Below the pieces are notes generated by a model, which searched no databases, was not told the origin of the DNA, and saw nothing but the letters and a program-made list of their open reading frames with translations. A stretch of DNA of 64,000 bases from positions 248,001 through 312,000 of the forward strand of contig NZ_CP112932.1 in the NCBI RefSeq assembly GCF_034366785.1. Reading direction: 5' to 3'. Position 1 is the first letter of the stretch. Each line of letters opens with the position of its first letter. The stretch comes from Candidatus Trichorickettsia mobilis. Lineage in GTDB: Bacteria > Pseudomonadota > Alphaproteobacteria > Rickettsiales > Rickettsiaceae. The position numbers and the translations under genes are program-made. Positions 38,668 through 49,600 of this stretch are shown piece by piece.

Positions 38668-39366
38668 TTAATTTGATTCTTTCCTAACATAAATAATAAA
38701 TATAATTATTAAGCTTATAGCTAAAATAAACCAGGTAAATGCATATTCCAGATGATCATTTTTAATTTTGGTAAGATTATCAGCAGGGATAGGCTTAACA
38801 AAATCTGGTAAGTTATCTGGCTCTAGTTGTAGTAAATAAAATTCAGGCAATTCTAATTTTAAAAATTGTGCTATCTGATTTAAATCTAGAATAAACCAGA
38901 TATTATTTTTTAAATCGTTACCGGGAATAAAGAATTGTTTCTGTTCGCCAGTAAGTACTATCCCACTTATTTGTTCCTGCTTAGACGAAAAACCCTTGGA
39001 TATATCAGGCTTATATATTGATTTGAACCAACCTCTAGCAACTAAAATGAGCTGGTTATTATTTGTCTGAAATGGTGATAGTAAATAATAACCATCTTGT
39101 CCATGTTGACTAGCTATACGTCGATAAAGGTGGATATCATGATTAGTCAAGAATTTACCATGAATATTAATTTTAGAATATATGTTTGCTTGATTCATTA
39201 CTTGGATATCAAGTGGTTTATTATTTAAATTATAATTAATATTCTTAATAAGTAAATTTTTGTCTTGCAACCGCTGAAGTTGCCAAAACCCTAATGATAG
39301 CAAGATGCTCACTGCTATTACGGTAAATAACAAAGGTAGTAATTTTATAGATTTTTGTAATTTCAT
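38668..39366 (-). CDS. SURF1 family cytochrome oxidase assembly protein
   Basis: The 232-aa protein has membrane segments at both ends (about residues 10-28 and 208-226) and the SURF1 signatures LLSLGFWQLQRLQDKNLLIK and YLLSPFQTNNNQLILVARGW. SURF1 helps insert heme a into cytochrome c oxidase at the inner membrane. Its gene is convergent with pccA and divergent from the ELM1-like gene. The length fits the family. Confidence 0.88.
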   Translation of the reverse strand: MKLQKSIKLLPLLFTVIAVSILLSLGFWQLQRLQDKNLLIKNINYNLNNKPLDIQVMNQANIYSKINIHGKFLTNHDIHLYRRIASQHGQDGYYLLSPFQTNNNQLILVARGWFKSIYKPDISKGFSSKQEQISGIVLTGEQKQFFIPGNDLKNNIWFILDLNQIAQFLKLELPEFYLLQLEPDNLPDFVKPIPADNLTKIKNDHLEYAFTWFILAISLIIIFIIYVRKESN

Positions 39367-39627
39367 TTAATTCTTTAGTCAGATATTGGTTTTATTTTGT
39401 GCATCCTAGTTTATCTATTTTGCTAATACAATAAATTTATGACTAAACTAGGCTCTGTGAATAATTAATGATTGTAAATTGTGGATGGTTTTTATACAAA
39501 ACTATGATTGAATTATAGAAGTAATTATGATAAATTTTAGAGGGTATATACAACAAAACTTTAAGATAATTTTGCCATTTAAAGTTAGCTGTGTTCTTCA
39601 AATTTTTAAAACTCATATTACATTAAC

Positions 39628-40806
39628 GTGGTGATTTATAAATATTGGTTTACTATCGTTATTTATACTACTTTATTAGCAATAATACCCATGAAAACTA
39701 TAGCTTTTAGTGGAGATATTATTGTAGTTTTGAATGAAGGTAAGATTGGAGATCAGAATCAACTATACGGTATAACGGATGCAGTTATCGCTAAGTTACC
39801 AAAGCAATCAATACAGTATATACATAGTACTCAAGTAATGTCTTTAAAGCATATTCTTGATAGCGAATGCAAACAAAATAATAACACTATTTTGTTAACT
39901 TCTGGCTTAGATGGAGCTAATATAATTAATGATGTTTATCGCCAATCATGTCCTAATATATTTATTGTTAATACTACTCACTTGATATTTGATGAGCACA
40001 ATCAAATATTAGGCAAAGCCAATTTAATAGCTTTACCGACATCTAGCATCGACCCAAATTTTTTGCAAGCAGCAGAACAAAAAGGTAGTAAAATTATCCA
40101 AACCATAGGAGTAGCTCATAATTCAACGCCAGCTATTTTAGAGCAAGATTATCAAAAACACCAAAAAGATTTTAGTTGGTTAGCTCAAAAACCTAAAATA
40201 GCGATGATAATTTTGGGTGGTGATGCGCCGGCAAAAGATAATAAAATTGCAATATATACTGCTGCTGAAGCTAAAAAAGCAGCAAAATATATTGGTGAGT
40301 TTTGTAAAAATGGGCAGTACTCTTTAATGATCTTTAACGGTGCAAGAACTGGACTGTATGATCCTCAAACATTTAAGAAGCGTGAATGGGTTCATCAAGG
40401 TAAACAAATAGATCCAGTTACCACTGCTTTTATCGAAGAGTTAGCTAAATACATGGATAAATCAGCATTTAAATTATATGATTTTAATCATAAAGTTGGT
40501 GGTTTTTATAAAGCAGGATTGTGGATAATAAAAAAAGCAAAAGACGGCAAATGTTTTTTACCTGGAGAGTCAACATCAATGATTTCAGAAGCAATTGATA
40601 ATTTGAATGGACGTACTGTTATTATCCAAAATAATGCCATGAATAAAACTCATAAAAAACATATAATGTCTGAAGCAGCTGCTGGTAATACAGTAATATT
40701 AGACCAAAATTTTCAAGAAATTAAAATACCTATAACTTCTCATCAATATTCAAGAAAATCTGCAGCTACAGAAATAGCAGAAGCAATATTGAATTTTGCA
40801 AATTAA
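39628..40806 (+). CDS. ELM1/GtrOC1-like family protein with signal sequence
   Basis: The 392-aa protein starts at the first of two tandem GTG codons and has a signal sequence (about residues 1-27). The segments VVLNEGKIGDQNQLYGI, LTSGLDGANIINDV, MIILGGDAPAKDN and LPGESTSMISEAI follow the order seen in the ELM1 family (DUF1022), named for a plant protein in mitochondrial fission. The last motif mirrors the family's TxDSVSMISEA segment, as in glycosyltransferase-like folds. The biochemical role in bacteria is unknown. It ends 15 bp before ftsZ, so it may be co-transcribed with it. The export signal is unusual for a division partner of FtsZ. Confidence 0.55.
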   Translation: MVIYKYWFTIVIYTTLLAIIPMKTIAFSGDIIVVLNEGKIGDQNQLYGITDAVIAKLPKQSIQYIHSTQVMSLKHILDSECKQNNNTILLTSGLDGANIINDVYRQSCPNIFIVNTTHLIFDEHNQILGKANLIALPTSSIDPNFLQAAEQKGSKIIQTIGVAHNSTPAILEQDYQKHQKDFSWLAQKPKIAMIILGGDAPAKDNKIAIYTAAEAKKAAKYIGEFCKNGQYSLMIFNGARTGLYDPQTFKKREWVHQGKQIDPVTTAFIEELAKYMDKSAFKLYDFNHKVGGFYKAGLWIIKKAKDGKCFLPGESTSMISEAIDNLNGRTVIIQNNAMNKTHKKHIMSEAAAGNTVILDQNFQEIKIPITSHQYSRKSAATEIAEAILNFAN

Positions 40807-40821
40807 AAATTAAATAAAATT

Positions 40822-42234
40822 ATGAGTGTAAGTTTTAAAGCTCCAGAAAACATTGTATTAAAGCCTATTATCACGGTTTTTGGCATTGGTGGTGCTGGTG
40901 GTAATGCCGTAAATAACATGATTGCAGCAAATTTACAAGGTGCAAATTTTGTAGTAGCCAATACTGATGCTCAATCATTAGAACATTCTTTATGCGATAA
41001 CCGAATTCAGCTAGGAGCTACAATTACTAAAGGATTAGGAGCTGGGGCAGCTCCAGAGGTTGGAGCTTTAGCTGCTGAAGAGTCAGTAAATGAAATCATG
41101 GGTTACTTGGAAGGAAGTAATATGGTATTTATTACTGCAGGAATGGGTGGCGGCACCGGCACCGGAGCATCTCCAGTAATTGCTCGCATTGCCAAGGAAC
41201 TAGGAATACTTACAGTAGGAGTAGTGACCAAACCCTTTCATTTTGAGGGAGCTCATCGAATGAAAACTGCTGATAAGGGTTTGAATGATTTACAACAATT
41301 TGTTGATACTCTAATTGTCATTCCTAACCAAAATTTGTTCCGCATTGCCAACGAACGTACCACTTTTGCTGACGCATTTAAGATGGCCGATGATGTATTA
41401 CACGCAGGAGTCAGGGGTGTCACTGATTTAATGATAATGCCGGGGTTAATCAATCTTGATTTCGCTGATATACGTACGATTATGAGTGAAATGGGTAAGG
41501 CTATGATGGGGACAGGAGAAGCTTCAGGTGAGGATAGAGCAGTACGTGCTGCTGAAGCTGCAATATCAAACCCACTACTTGATCATACTTCAATGCGAGG
41601 AGCCAGAGGGGTGTTGATTAATATTACCGGTGGTAGTGATATGACTTTATTTGAAGTTGATAATGCTGCTAACCGAATAAGAGAAGAAGTAGGTGGTGAT
41701 AGTGAAGCTAATATCATCTTTGGTTCCACGTTTAATCCAGAACTTAACGGTATTATCAGAGTATCAGTAGTAGCAACTGGGATTGATGCTGAAAATCATG
41801 TGGCTCATATCAAACCAACATACGCTTCAACTAAAGCTTCCTCGCTAGAAGAAACTATATTATCTACAGCTACAGTAGCGACAACACCAACTACACCAGC
41901 TTCTACAATTTATGAAGAAGAAGTACCGCAATTTGGAAATTATACTATGACAGATAGTGCAAATATTGTACACCATACTGCTGAACCTTTAATAAATACT
42001 ACAAATACAGCTTTTAGAACAACAGAGATGCCTGGCGCCGCTGGATCACAAAATCATAATAATTCTCGCAGTTCTTTGTTAAGCAAAATGTGGAATTCTT
42101 TGAAGTCTAATGACAAGGTTAGAACTACAGATGATATTGATTATCCTAATAAGGATCAAGTTTCACCATCAACTGGTTCGGCTTCTAATAACATCCATGA
42201 AATCCCAGCTTTCTTAAGAAAACAGCAGAAGTAA
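40822..42234 (+). CDS. ftsZ: Cell division protein FtsZ
   Basis: The 470-aa protein has the tubulin-like GTPase with [14 protein letters not shown], the signature [14 protein letters not shown] near residue 115 and [12 protein letters not shown] variable linker of ~120 residues follows, and the conserved C-terminal anchor peptide IPAFLRKQ. FtsZ forms the cytokinetic ring. Here it lies apart from the dcw cluster at 18-27 kb and without ftsQ or ftsA next to it, downstream of the ELM1-like gene. Confidence 0.97.
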   Translation: MSVSFKAPENIVLKPIITVFGIGGAGGNAVNNMIAANLQGANFVVANTDAQSLEHSLCDNRIQLGATITKGLGAGAAPEVGALAAEESVNEIMGYLEGSNMVFITAGMGGGTGTGASPVIARIAKELGILTVGVVTKPFHFEGAHRMKTADKGLNDLQQFVDTLIVIPNQNLFRIANERTTFADAFKMADDVLHAGVRGVTDLMIMPGLINLDFADIRTIMSEMGKAMMGTGEASGEDRAVRAAEAAISNPLLDHTSMRGARGVLINITGGSDMTLFEVDNAANRIREEVGGDSEANIIFGSTFNPELNGIIRVSVVATGIDAENHVAHIKPTYASTKASSLEETILSTATVATTPTTPASTIYEEEVPQFGNYTMTDSANIVHHTAEPLINTTNTAFRTTEMPGAAGSQNHNNSRSSLLSKMWNSLKSNDKVRTTDDIDYPNKDQVSPSTGSASNNIHEIPAFLRKQQK

Positions 42235-42260
42235 TGTTTACAAGTACTGATTTTTTTAGT

Positions 42261-42995
42261 CTAATAGTTGTTTTTTGTCGCATAGGCAAAGTAGTTAACA
42301 TTAATATCATCACTTAAAGACCAAAGACCACTACTGGGATTAAACGTTAATCCTTTTAACTCCTTTAAACACATTTGGTGATTATATAGTAAATGATAAA
42401 GTTCAGATGGTTTAAGAAATTTACTATAATCATGCGTACCTTTTGGCACCCAGCCTAACAAATATTCAGCAACAATAATTCCTAATAAATAAGATTTGAT
42501 AGTACGATTTAGAGTAGAGAGAATCAGCATACCATTAGGTTTCAATAATGAAGCAAGGCTTTTTATAAAGTAGTTAATATTAGCTACATGCTCTACTAAC
42601 TCAAGGCATAATAATACATCATATTGTAAATCCTGAGCAGCTAATTCTTCTATAGTGCAATGGAGATAATCTATTGATAAATTATGTTTTTCTGCATAAC
42701 TACGTGCTACTTTTATATTATTATTACTAGCGTCCAAACCGGTAACATTAGCTCCTAATTTATGCATAGGCACTGTAACCAAACCACCACCACAACCAAC
42801 ATCCAAAATACTCAAATCTGTGAATTGCTGCCCTTGAATTTTCCAATGCAAACTAATTTTATCTTTAATAAACTGTAATCTTATCGGATTAATCTGATGC
42901 AATATTTTAAACTCACCATTCTTATCCCACCAACTCTCAGAAATTTTATCAAATTTTTCTAACTCACTCTGATCAACCGAAGAATTGACTATCAT
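42261..42995 (-). CDS. ubiG: Ubiquinone biosynthesis O-methyltransferase UbiG
   Basis: The 244-aa SAM-dependent methyltransferase has motif I LDVGCGGGLVTVPMHKLGANVTGLDAS, LCLELVEHVANINYFIKSL, and the C-terminal GLTFNPSSGLWSLSDDINVNYF typical of UbiG. It performs both O-methylations of ubiquinone biosynthesis at the membrane. Its start codon shares one base with the rsfS stop, so the two genes are translated together. Confidence 0.95.
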   Translation of the reverse strand: MIVNSSVDQSELEKFDKISESWWDKNGEFKILHQINPIRLQFIKDKISLHWKIQGQQFTDLSILDVGCGGGLVTVPMHKLGANVTGLDASNNNIKVARSYAEKHNLSIDYLHCTIEELAAQDLQYDVLLCLELVEHVANINYFIKSLASLLKPNGMLILSTLNRTIKSYLLGIIVAEYLLGWVPKGTHDYSKFLKPSELYHLLYNHQMCLKELKGLTFNPSSGLWSLSDDINVNYFAYATKNNY

Positions 42996-43330
42996 TAAAC
43001 TACCTTATTCCATTTTTCTTCCAATCTTAAATGCTCCCTAGCTGCTGGATAGAAAATATGGATAATAATATCACCAACATCTACTAACACCCACTCAGAT
43101 TTACTCATACCTTCTATATTAATAGCCAAATTAGTTTTATGCTTTAACTCAAAACTCAAATATTCTGCAATTGCTGAAATATTTTTAATGGAACGACCAT
43201 TAGCAAAAATCATATATTTAGCTAATGGTGTTTTATTACTTAAGTCAATAGTAACTATATCTTCTGCTTTTTTTTCAAGCAGACATTCTATAATAAAATC
43301 TTTTAGGTGCTCGGTGTCAGTTATCAACAT
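42995..43330 (-). CDS. rsfS: Ribosome silencing factor RsfS
   Basis: The protein is 111 aa when started at the ATG of MLITDTEHL, which has a GGGAAG-type ribosome site. An in-frame start seven codons earlier is possible. It has the Iojap/DUF143 segments DIVTIDLSNKTPLAKYMIFANGRS and WVLVDVGDIIIHIFYPAAREHLRLEEKW. It binds ribosomal protein L14 and blocks subunit joining when energy is low. It runs into ubiG. Confidence 0.94.
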   Translation of the reverse strand: MLITDTEHLKDFIIECLLEKKAEDIVTIDLSNKTPLAKYMIFANGRSIKNISAIAEYLSFELKHKTNLAINIEGMSKSEWVLVDVGDIIIHIFYPAAREHLRLEEKWNKVV

Positions 43331-43474
43331 TTTTTCTTCCCTTATAGCCAAATTATATAATATACTTCTCTCATACGCTACAATTATAGCAAATATCCTT
43401 CACAGAGCATAACTTATAAACTGGTAAACTGGGAGTTTTGCAAAAAAAATTTATATAATGAAAGGTGGAATGAG

Positions 43475-43708
43475 ATGGCAATATCTTCGCAAAAACTTGA
43501 AAATATCATACGTGAGCATTTTCCAAATGCTCTAATAAAAATTACTGATCTTGCAGGAGATCAAGATCACTATTCCTTGGAAATAACTGATAGCAAATTT
43601 CAAGGACTTAATATACTAGCTCAACATCGCATGGTAAAAGCTGCGCTATCCAATATTTTAGATAAAGAGCTACATGCGCTTACAATCAAGACTAAGATCC
43701 CTAATTAA
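43475..43708 (+). CDS. BolA family protein
   Basis: The 77-aa protein is one BolA domain, with NIIREHFPNALIKITDLAGDQDHYSLEI and the conserved FQGLNILAQHRMVKAAL (helix with His). BolA proteins pair with monothiol glutaredoxins and affect iron-sulfur handling and stress. The gene has its own upstream ribosome site (AAAGGTGGAATGAG). No grx gene adjoins it in this window. Because it lacks a long N-terminal part it resembles the IbaG type. Confidence 0.92.
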   Translation: MAISSQKLENIIREHFPNALIKITDLAGDQDHYSLEITDSKFQGLNILAQHRMVKAALSNILDKELHALTIKTKIPN

Positions 43709-43945
43709 TATATACTTACTTGCTTTCAGATTATCCTCCAGCAGGATGGCTACTGTATTCATCATTGTGAGGCGCAAGACCTGAAGCAATCCAGCTAAAA
43801 CTAAAGTCGTTTTAGCTGTTTTTGGATTGCCCCACTTGCCCACCTACGGCTTCGTTCGCAATGACGCCGTATGCGGCATGAATATTATTCAATATTAAAC
43901 TCCGTAACAACGCTTGCAAATAAATTTATAAAACCTACAAACTTT
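43709..43945. repeat. Spacer with an internal-core repeat
   Basis: CATTGTGAGGCGCAAGACCTGAAGCAATCC... (about 43764-43793) and, inverted, GGATTGCCC ... GTTCGCAATGACG (about 43825-43865) form an imperfect hairpin around TAAAACTAAAGTCGTTTTAG (43797-43816). It is the same core found inside family A and D elements, here without clear outer ends. Confidence 0.6.
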
Positions 43946-45667
43946 TTAAATCTGTTCAATCTGTTGTAGTTCACCACCCAACTCAATCCAGTGATGCTCT
44001 ATCAATCCCTCTTGTAACTTATAATCGACAAATTCTTTATTAGCTTTGATCATTTTCGTTTGCATAGCTTTAGCGAAAGGAAGTTGTTCTGCATAGTCAA
44101 AAAAACTGAGCAACTTATTATCATTAGTGTATGCTGTAGTTTTATACTTTAATATAGAACCCAACTTCTTCATAAAGGCAGCCTGATTCACAAATGATGA
44201 AAAATCATTGCTAGCTTTTACAAAAGCACCTGCAACTTTCTGTAATTTTTTAGAAGCTTGCTCACTAATTTCTTCTATATTTTCTTGGTTTAATTTCATA
44301 TTACCGGGATTAATCTCTAATATATCCAAAACTTGTTTATCCTTTGCTAGTAAATTTTGTGGATTCTGCGCTACTTTTTGTAATTCCTCTGTCAAATACT
44401 GCTTAAATTCTACAACTTTCTTATCAGCAATAGTTTTATCCACAAAAAGGAGTTTTCGATACACTATCATATCTTTTATCTTAGGCAAGATCTGCTCAGC
44501 AATAACACTCTCTTTCCAAGCATTTTTTGCTTCTTCTACTGATGGAGCTAATAATTTGTAACCACTCTCAACAAATATTTTTATGGCTTTAGTAAACTTA
44601 CTTTTTACATCAAACAAAATTTTTACAGTTGATGGAGTAAGCCATGTTTTCATATACTGTACTTGCTCCGGTTCAAATACTACTTCCTGACCACGCAATT
44701 CTTTCAAGAGCGATGAAAGTTTTTTAGGCAAATCAGGTATTTGATCGATATTATGGTTTAACCAATTATTGATGGTATATGGCTGTAAAAAACCTGTACC
44801 AGCTTTTACTTGATAACCCATCATGCCAAGATGCTCAAACAAAGATACCGCTACCTTATTAAAAGGTAATAAACCCGCTATCTCATCAAGATATCCATCA
44901 TTTCTGGTTTTTACAAATTCTACTAATTCAGTTTTATGTGCTTTTACAAAATTTTTAAATTCTTTAGCAGGAGCATGCGTAAATAATTGTACAAATTCAT
45001 CATTATTTATAGACTGCTTTAGTATTTCTATCGACAAGCCGGCCTTGTTTGATAACTTAGCCTGATTAACTTGTTGTTCATAATTACTAGGGCGCTTACC
45101 ACTAATCATGCTATCATATCTCGCATTATCCTTTAAATGTGACCACATTTCCGGCAAAATAGGAATTTCCGTGATTTCAAATTTTGCACAGCATTTTAGC
45201 ACTTCACTAAGTTTAGAATTTGGAACGTAAGAGTGAGCGGGCTCAATTAATGTCACTTTATGAGTTGGGCCACCTAATTGGTTAATTGGTGTAAATACAG
45301 CGTGGCGTACTACATCATCTTTAATATCAATTTTAAGCTTAGTTGCTTCTCCGGTAATAAGCTGAACCATTACTTCTTCAGTTAGCGTAATATTATAAAT
45401 ACCTATTCGTACTGGTTCATTTACCTTATCTAGATCTAATGTTACTGGCGCCACCTCTCTTCCTTTTGGAACGACAGGACCAGCATATAAAAAAAAACCA
45501 GGACCAGTCAGCATCTGATAAAATTCCTCTTTACTTAAACTATTCACCAATTCCTTAACATCTTGTGCTGTATACTTATCATCAAATAACCTAGTTACAA
45601 ACTCTACATCTAACTGTTTATTATGTTCTTGATTATCTTCTTGCATTTCCTGATATTGTTTTTTCAT
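43946..45667 (-). CDS. Unknown 573-aa protein
   Basis: I do not recognise this protein. It has no signal peptide or membrane segment. The N-terminal ~25 residues are Q/E-rich. Residues ~30-160 include LLYAGP-like and PVTLDLDKVNEPVRIGIYNI, which may form a beta domain. The remainder is helical and lysine-rich, with coiled-coil-like stretches (KKLQKVAGAFVKASNDFSSF) towards the end. Such large, charged, single-gene proteins in Rickettsiales are sometimes effectors, but no motif shows this. It stands alone downstream of a long perfect hairpin that separates it from trmJ. Codon use looks like its neighbours, so there is no sign of recent transfer. Confidence 0.6.
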   Translation of the reverse strand: MKKQYQEMQEDNQEHNKQLDVEFVTRLFDDKYTAQDVKELVNSLSKEEFYQMLTGPGFFLYAGPVVPKGREVAPVTLDLDKVNEPVRIGIYNITLTEEVMVQLITGEATKLKIDIKDDVVRHAVFTPINQLGGPTHKVTLIEPAHSYVPNSKLSEVLKCCAKFEITEIPILPEMWSHLKDNARYDSMISGKRPSNYEQQVNQAKLSNKAGLSIEILKQSINNDEFVQLFTHAPAKEFKNFVKAHKTELVEFVKTRNDGYLDEIAGLLPFNKVAVSLFEHLGMMGYQVKAGTGFLQPYTINNWLNHNIDQIPDLPKKLSSLLKELRGQEVVFEPEQVQYMKTWLTPSTVKILFDVKSKFTKAIKIFVESGYKLLAPSVEEAKNAWKESVIAEQILPKIKDMIVYRKLLFVDKTIADKKVVEFKQYLTEELQKVAQNPQNLLAKDKQVLDILEINPGNMKLNQENIEEISEQASKKLQKVAGAFVKASNDFSSFVNQAAFMKKLGSILKYKTTAYTNDNKLLSFFDYAEQLPFAKAMQTKMIKANKEFVDYKLQEGLIEHHWIELGGELQQIEQI

Positions 45668-45759
45668 ATTTTGTTACCCTAAAATTATTTATATTACATA
45701 TGTATGTATATCAAATATTTTTTATAAATCAAATGATTTTTTTGCTTAACTTATTTTTT

Positions 45760-45950
45760 GTGAGCGTTCACGGATTAAAAATCGTCTGAGCTGAGGAGTG
45801 AAACGACGAAGCAATCCAGAAAGTAGTTAAAATCAATGTTTTTAGCTATTTTCTGGATTGCTTCGTCGTTTCACTCCTCAGCTCAGACGGTGGTTGTAGC
45901 CTTGTAAGTCTTGTACTAACCTTCAATCTTAAAACCCCGTAAACGCTTAC
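45760..45950. repeat. Family D element with a long near-perfect internal hairpin
   Basis: The outer ends are GTGAGCGTTCACGGATTAAAA (45760-45780) and, inverted, AAAACCCCGTAAACGCTTAC (45931-45950). Inside, 45783-45832 and 45840-45889 are inverted, with the outer 40 bp perfect and 7 bp of loop. The right end falls on the trmJ stop codon. It can end trmJ transcription and appears to be a mobile-type palindrome like the one near 1231-1477. Confidence 0.85.
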
Positions 45951-46648
45951 TATTTTTTTGTTAAAGCGCTAATAACTCCCCGCAAGGTTTGTAATTCAGT
46001 ATTAGATAAATTTTCAATACGGTAAAAAATGTTCATAATATTTCTTGTCATTTGTGGCCGTTTTTGAGCCACCTTAAAAAAATTTTTCTTATCCAATTCA
46101 GTAAATAAATGTGCAAAAAAATAATCCATTTGTTCTTTAGTAGCTAAAAGCTGGGTATTAACTAAATCTGTACGCTCTTGCGACTTAAACAGTTCATAAC
46201 AAATTATTATCACTGCCTGCGCAATATTTAATGAACTAAAATTATGATCAGTGTCGATAGTAATAATTTTATTGGCTATTGTAATTTCTTGATTAGTCAG
46301 ACCACAATTTTCTCTGCCAAACATAATTCCCACTTTCAGCTGCTTTGGGTAATGATCAGGTAATTCCTTGGATAATATATAGTTCTTATTCATATCCCTT
46401 GGTACAGAAGTTGTAGCATATACATATTCTAAATCAGCAATACTACTTGCCAGATCATCATATATTTTTGCATTTGATAATATATCAATAGCCGCAACTG
46501 CTACGCTGCTAGCTTTATCATTTGGCCAACCATCACGAGGAGCAACAATTCTTAAATTCGTTAAGCCAAAATTTTTCATTGCTCGTGCAGTAGCACCAAT
46601 ATTTTCTCCCATTTGTGGAGCTACTAAAATAATCACCGGATTATTCAT
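45950..46648 (-). CDS. trmJ: tRNA (Cm32/Um32) methyltransferase TrmJ
   Basis: The 232-aa SPOUT enzyme has the opening VIILVAPQMGENIGATARAMKNFGLTNLRIVAP, the middle GIMFGRENCGLTNQEI and the knot region FSSLNIAQAVIIICYELF. TrmJ/TrmH-family group 1 enzymes methylate the 2'-O of residue 32 in tRNA. The start overlaps the stop of the oxidoreductase gene by 4 bp (ATGA), so translation is coupled. The C-terminal extension is as usual for the family. Confidence 0.92.
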   Translation of the reverse strand: MNNPVIILVAPQMGENIGATARAMKNFGLTNLRIVAPRDGWPNDKASSVAVAAIDILSNAKIYDDLASSIADLEYVYATTSVPRDMNKNYILSKELPDHYPKQLKVGIMFGRENCGLTNQEITIANKIITIDTDHNFSSLNIAQAVIIICYELFKSQERTDLVNTQLLATKEQMDYFFAHLFTELDKKNFFKVAQKRPQMTRNIMNIFYRIENLSNTELQTLRGVISALTKK

Positions 46649-49600
46649 AAATTATTTTCAAAAAACATGATTTTCTCGAGCAAAGAATTTTGTTGTAATC
46701 GATTTCGTAATACTTCAAAATCAACTATATCTGCATCCTGATCCTGGCAGGCACAAGCGAATATGTAGTTTCGCTCATCTAATACTGGTTGAATACACTG
46801 ACCACAGATACCCTTCATCATACACTGCATCGAGGAATTAATACTACATATCAATTTGCAGCTAGAACCAAATAGTTCATTTTTGATGTTCCGTACCGCT
46901 AACATCATACTACTTGAACCAATACAAATTATGCGATCAACAATATTGTCACTCTTTTTAGCGTTATATTCTCGCAATCCATCAATGACCGTACCTTTAA
47001 TACTAATATCATCTACTCTATTAACAGTTAAAATATCATTCTCACAGCACCATATGACCGTATTGGCAGCCTCCTCTATTTTTTCTGCATAAAAACGATC
47101 AGTCTCATTCTTATAACCGGCAATATAAATAACATTACAACCGTTAGCTCTTAAAGCCTGACCTACTGAGAATAATACTGCATTGCCTAAGCCACCTCCA
47201 ATAAGCACGACATTACTGTTCTTAATAATTTCAGTAGCTAATCCTGTTGGCCCCATTAATGATACTTTATCTCCGGCTTTTATAAACTTGCATAAACCAC
47301 TTGAATGACCTACAGCTAAAATAATCAGGGAAATAAGACCTTGTGCTAAATCTACATAGGCTCCGGTAAGTGCCAAAGGTTCAAATGCTTGTGCCACTTT
47401 TGCAGTATAGTTTTGTAAACGAAAAAATTGCCCTGGACGAAAATTTTGGGCAGCTGTTGGTGCATGAATAATTAGTTCTACGATATTCTTTGTCAAGATA
47501 TTAACTTGTGATACTTTACTCAACAAAATATTATCTAAATATGATGTGAACTTTTGATAATCACCACCAAAACTCGGAGACGCTTGTTGTAAACCACTGG
47601 TCACAGACGCATATCCATATTTGCTGCTAGCAAGAGCCTTGACTACACTACCGGCAAACTCCGGATTACAATCGCCAAAATAGCTATATTTATTTGATTT
47701 AATTAATATATCACTATCTATATAATCTCCAGTCCCAATTGCAATTAACATTGTTTTTACCGAAACTAGAAATCTAATATGCTGTTGTTTAAATTCTACT
47801 GACTGCAAATAATTATACCGATCAAGATTAACTTTAACCGGATTCATATGCTCACGAAATTTCACTCCAGCAGCCATAGAATGCATTAACTCTTCATGGT
47901 TTAATTTATAAGCTGCAGAATCATTTAAACTACCACGATAATAGATGGTAACTCCGCCCAAAGAATCTAAAATATTTTGTACTTCAACTTGTGATCTAGC
48001 TGCTCTAAATAGCTGTGCATGGGTGATAAATTCTTGTGCTATCAGCCTATCTTCCATAGTCCAATCTTGCTCTATTATCTCAGTGCTAAATTGCTTATTA
48101 AGTTGCTCATATTTTCTCAGAAACTTTTCTACTTGTAGTGGATAGTAATTTAAAGCCTCAACCGCAGCATCAATAGCTGTTAAACCGCAACCAATTACTG
48201 CCACCGGCATTCTTATCATCAAGTTAGTCAGGCTATCTTTATGATAAGCGCCACCAGCTTGTAAAGTCATCAAGAAATCAGCAGCAGTTTTTACCCCCTT
48301 AGCTAAACCATTTTCTAGTTTTAAAACTTTTGGTGCCCCTGCTCCTACACACAAAGCTATATGGTCAAATCCATAAGCAAACGCCTGCTCTCCGGTAATA
48401 TTACTGCCAAACCTTACTCCGCCATATGCTTTAAAATTGCTTCTACGCTCTAATATTAGCCGCAAAATAATCAAATTATTTTTATCCCATCTAGCAGTAA
48501 TACCATATTCTACCACTCCACCAAATCCTTGTGGCACTCGCTCGGATAAGTTTTGCGTATACTCATGCCAATCCTTAATCGGTAATTGTAGATCAAACGG
48601 CAAAGGCATAATTTTCTGGCCATCAATAGCAGTAACATTATGACCATCATTTAATAAATAATGAGCAAGACTAAAACCAGCAGGTCCAAGCCCCACCACT
48701 AATACATTATATCCTGTTGGTGCCTTCGGTAAAAAATTATCAAGCTTTAGAGGATTCCAGCGAGTTAATAACAGATATATTTCTAATCCATACGGTAGGG
48801 CAAGCACCATTTGCAAAATATCAGTTTCAATAATAGGTATATTTACTGCATCTTGTTTCTGATAGATACAAGCTTTGCTACAATCATTACAAATTCGATG
48901 ACCAGTAGCAGCAACCATCGGATTATCAATGACAATTACCGCAAGAGCAGCTAGGTTAAGACCATGCGCTTTTAAGTAATTCATCTCGGAGATTTTTTGT
49001 TTTAATGGGCAACCGTCTTGTGAAGTCTTAACTTCAGTGATTTTATTATATAAACCCTTTGAACAGGAATCTTTCCCCTGTTTATGACAATAGATACAAT
49101 AATGCGCATTATTCAATGCATTATCTAAAGTTAATTCGGTATTAGTATAATCAAACCCGATACGTATATGCTTTTTATATTGTGCTATTTTATCTTGATC
49201 AATTAGCTCTGCTTGATTTACCGATTTTGGTAATTGAAATAATATATGTTCATTATTAGTATGAACCATCCAGGCTGCATATTGCGCGGCTATATCAAGT
49301 GCATCAACATATTTCTTGGGGTCTAAAAGCCATTCATTAACATGAGTAGCAAATATAATCGGGGTCAGTTCAGCTCTTATTAATTGATTAAGTGTGTTCG
49401 TAACATTGACAATATCAATAGAGTTAATACTTGCTTTTGGATATTTTTTAATAGCAAAACGTTGAATAAATTTTCTTTTACACTGATAAATACTATTAAA
49501 TTTTATATGCTCAAACCTGGATTTAGTTATTTCCGGTTCAATAAAAAATAGCTGAGCTAAAAAATTCTCTAAGATTGGAGCAAGATCTAGAAGCAAATTT

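Noticed and set aside
44208-44561. Plus-strand frames inside the 573-aa gene (44208-44561 and 44823-45065)
   Set aside because: They are antisense shadows of a complete minus-strand gene with better start and codon use.
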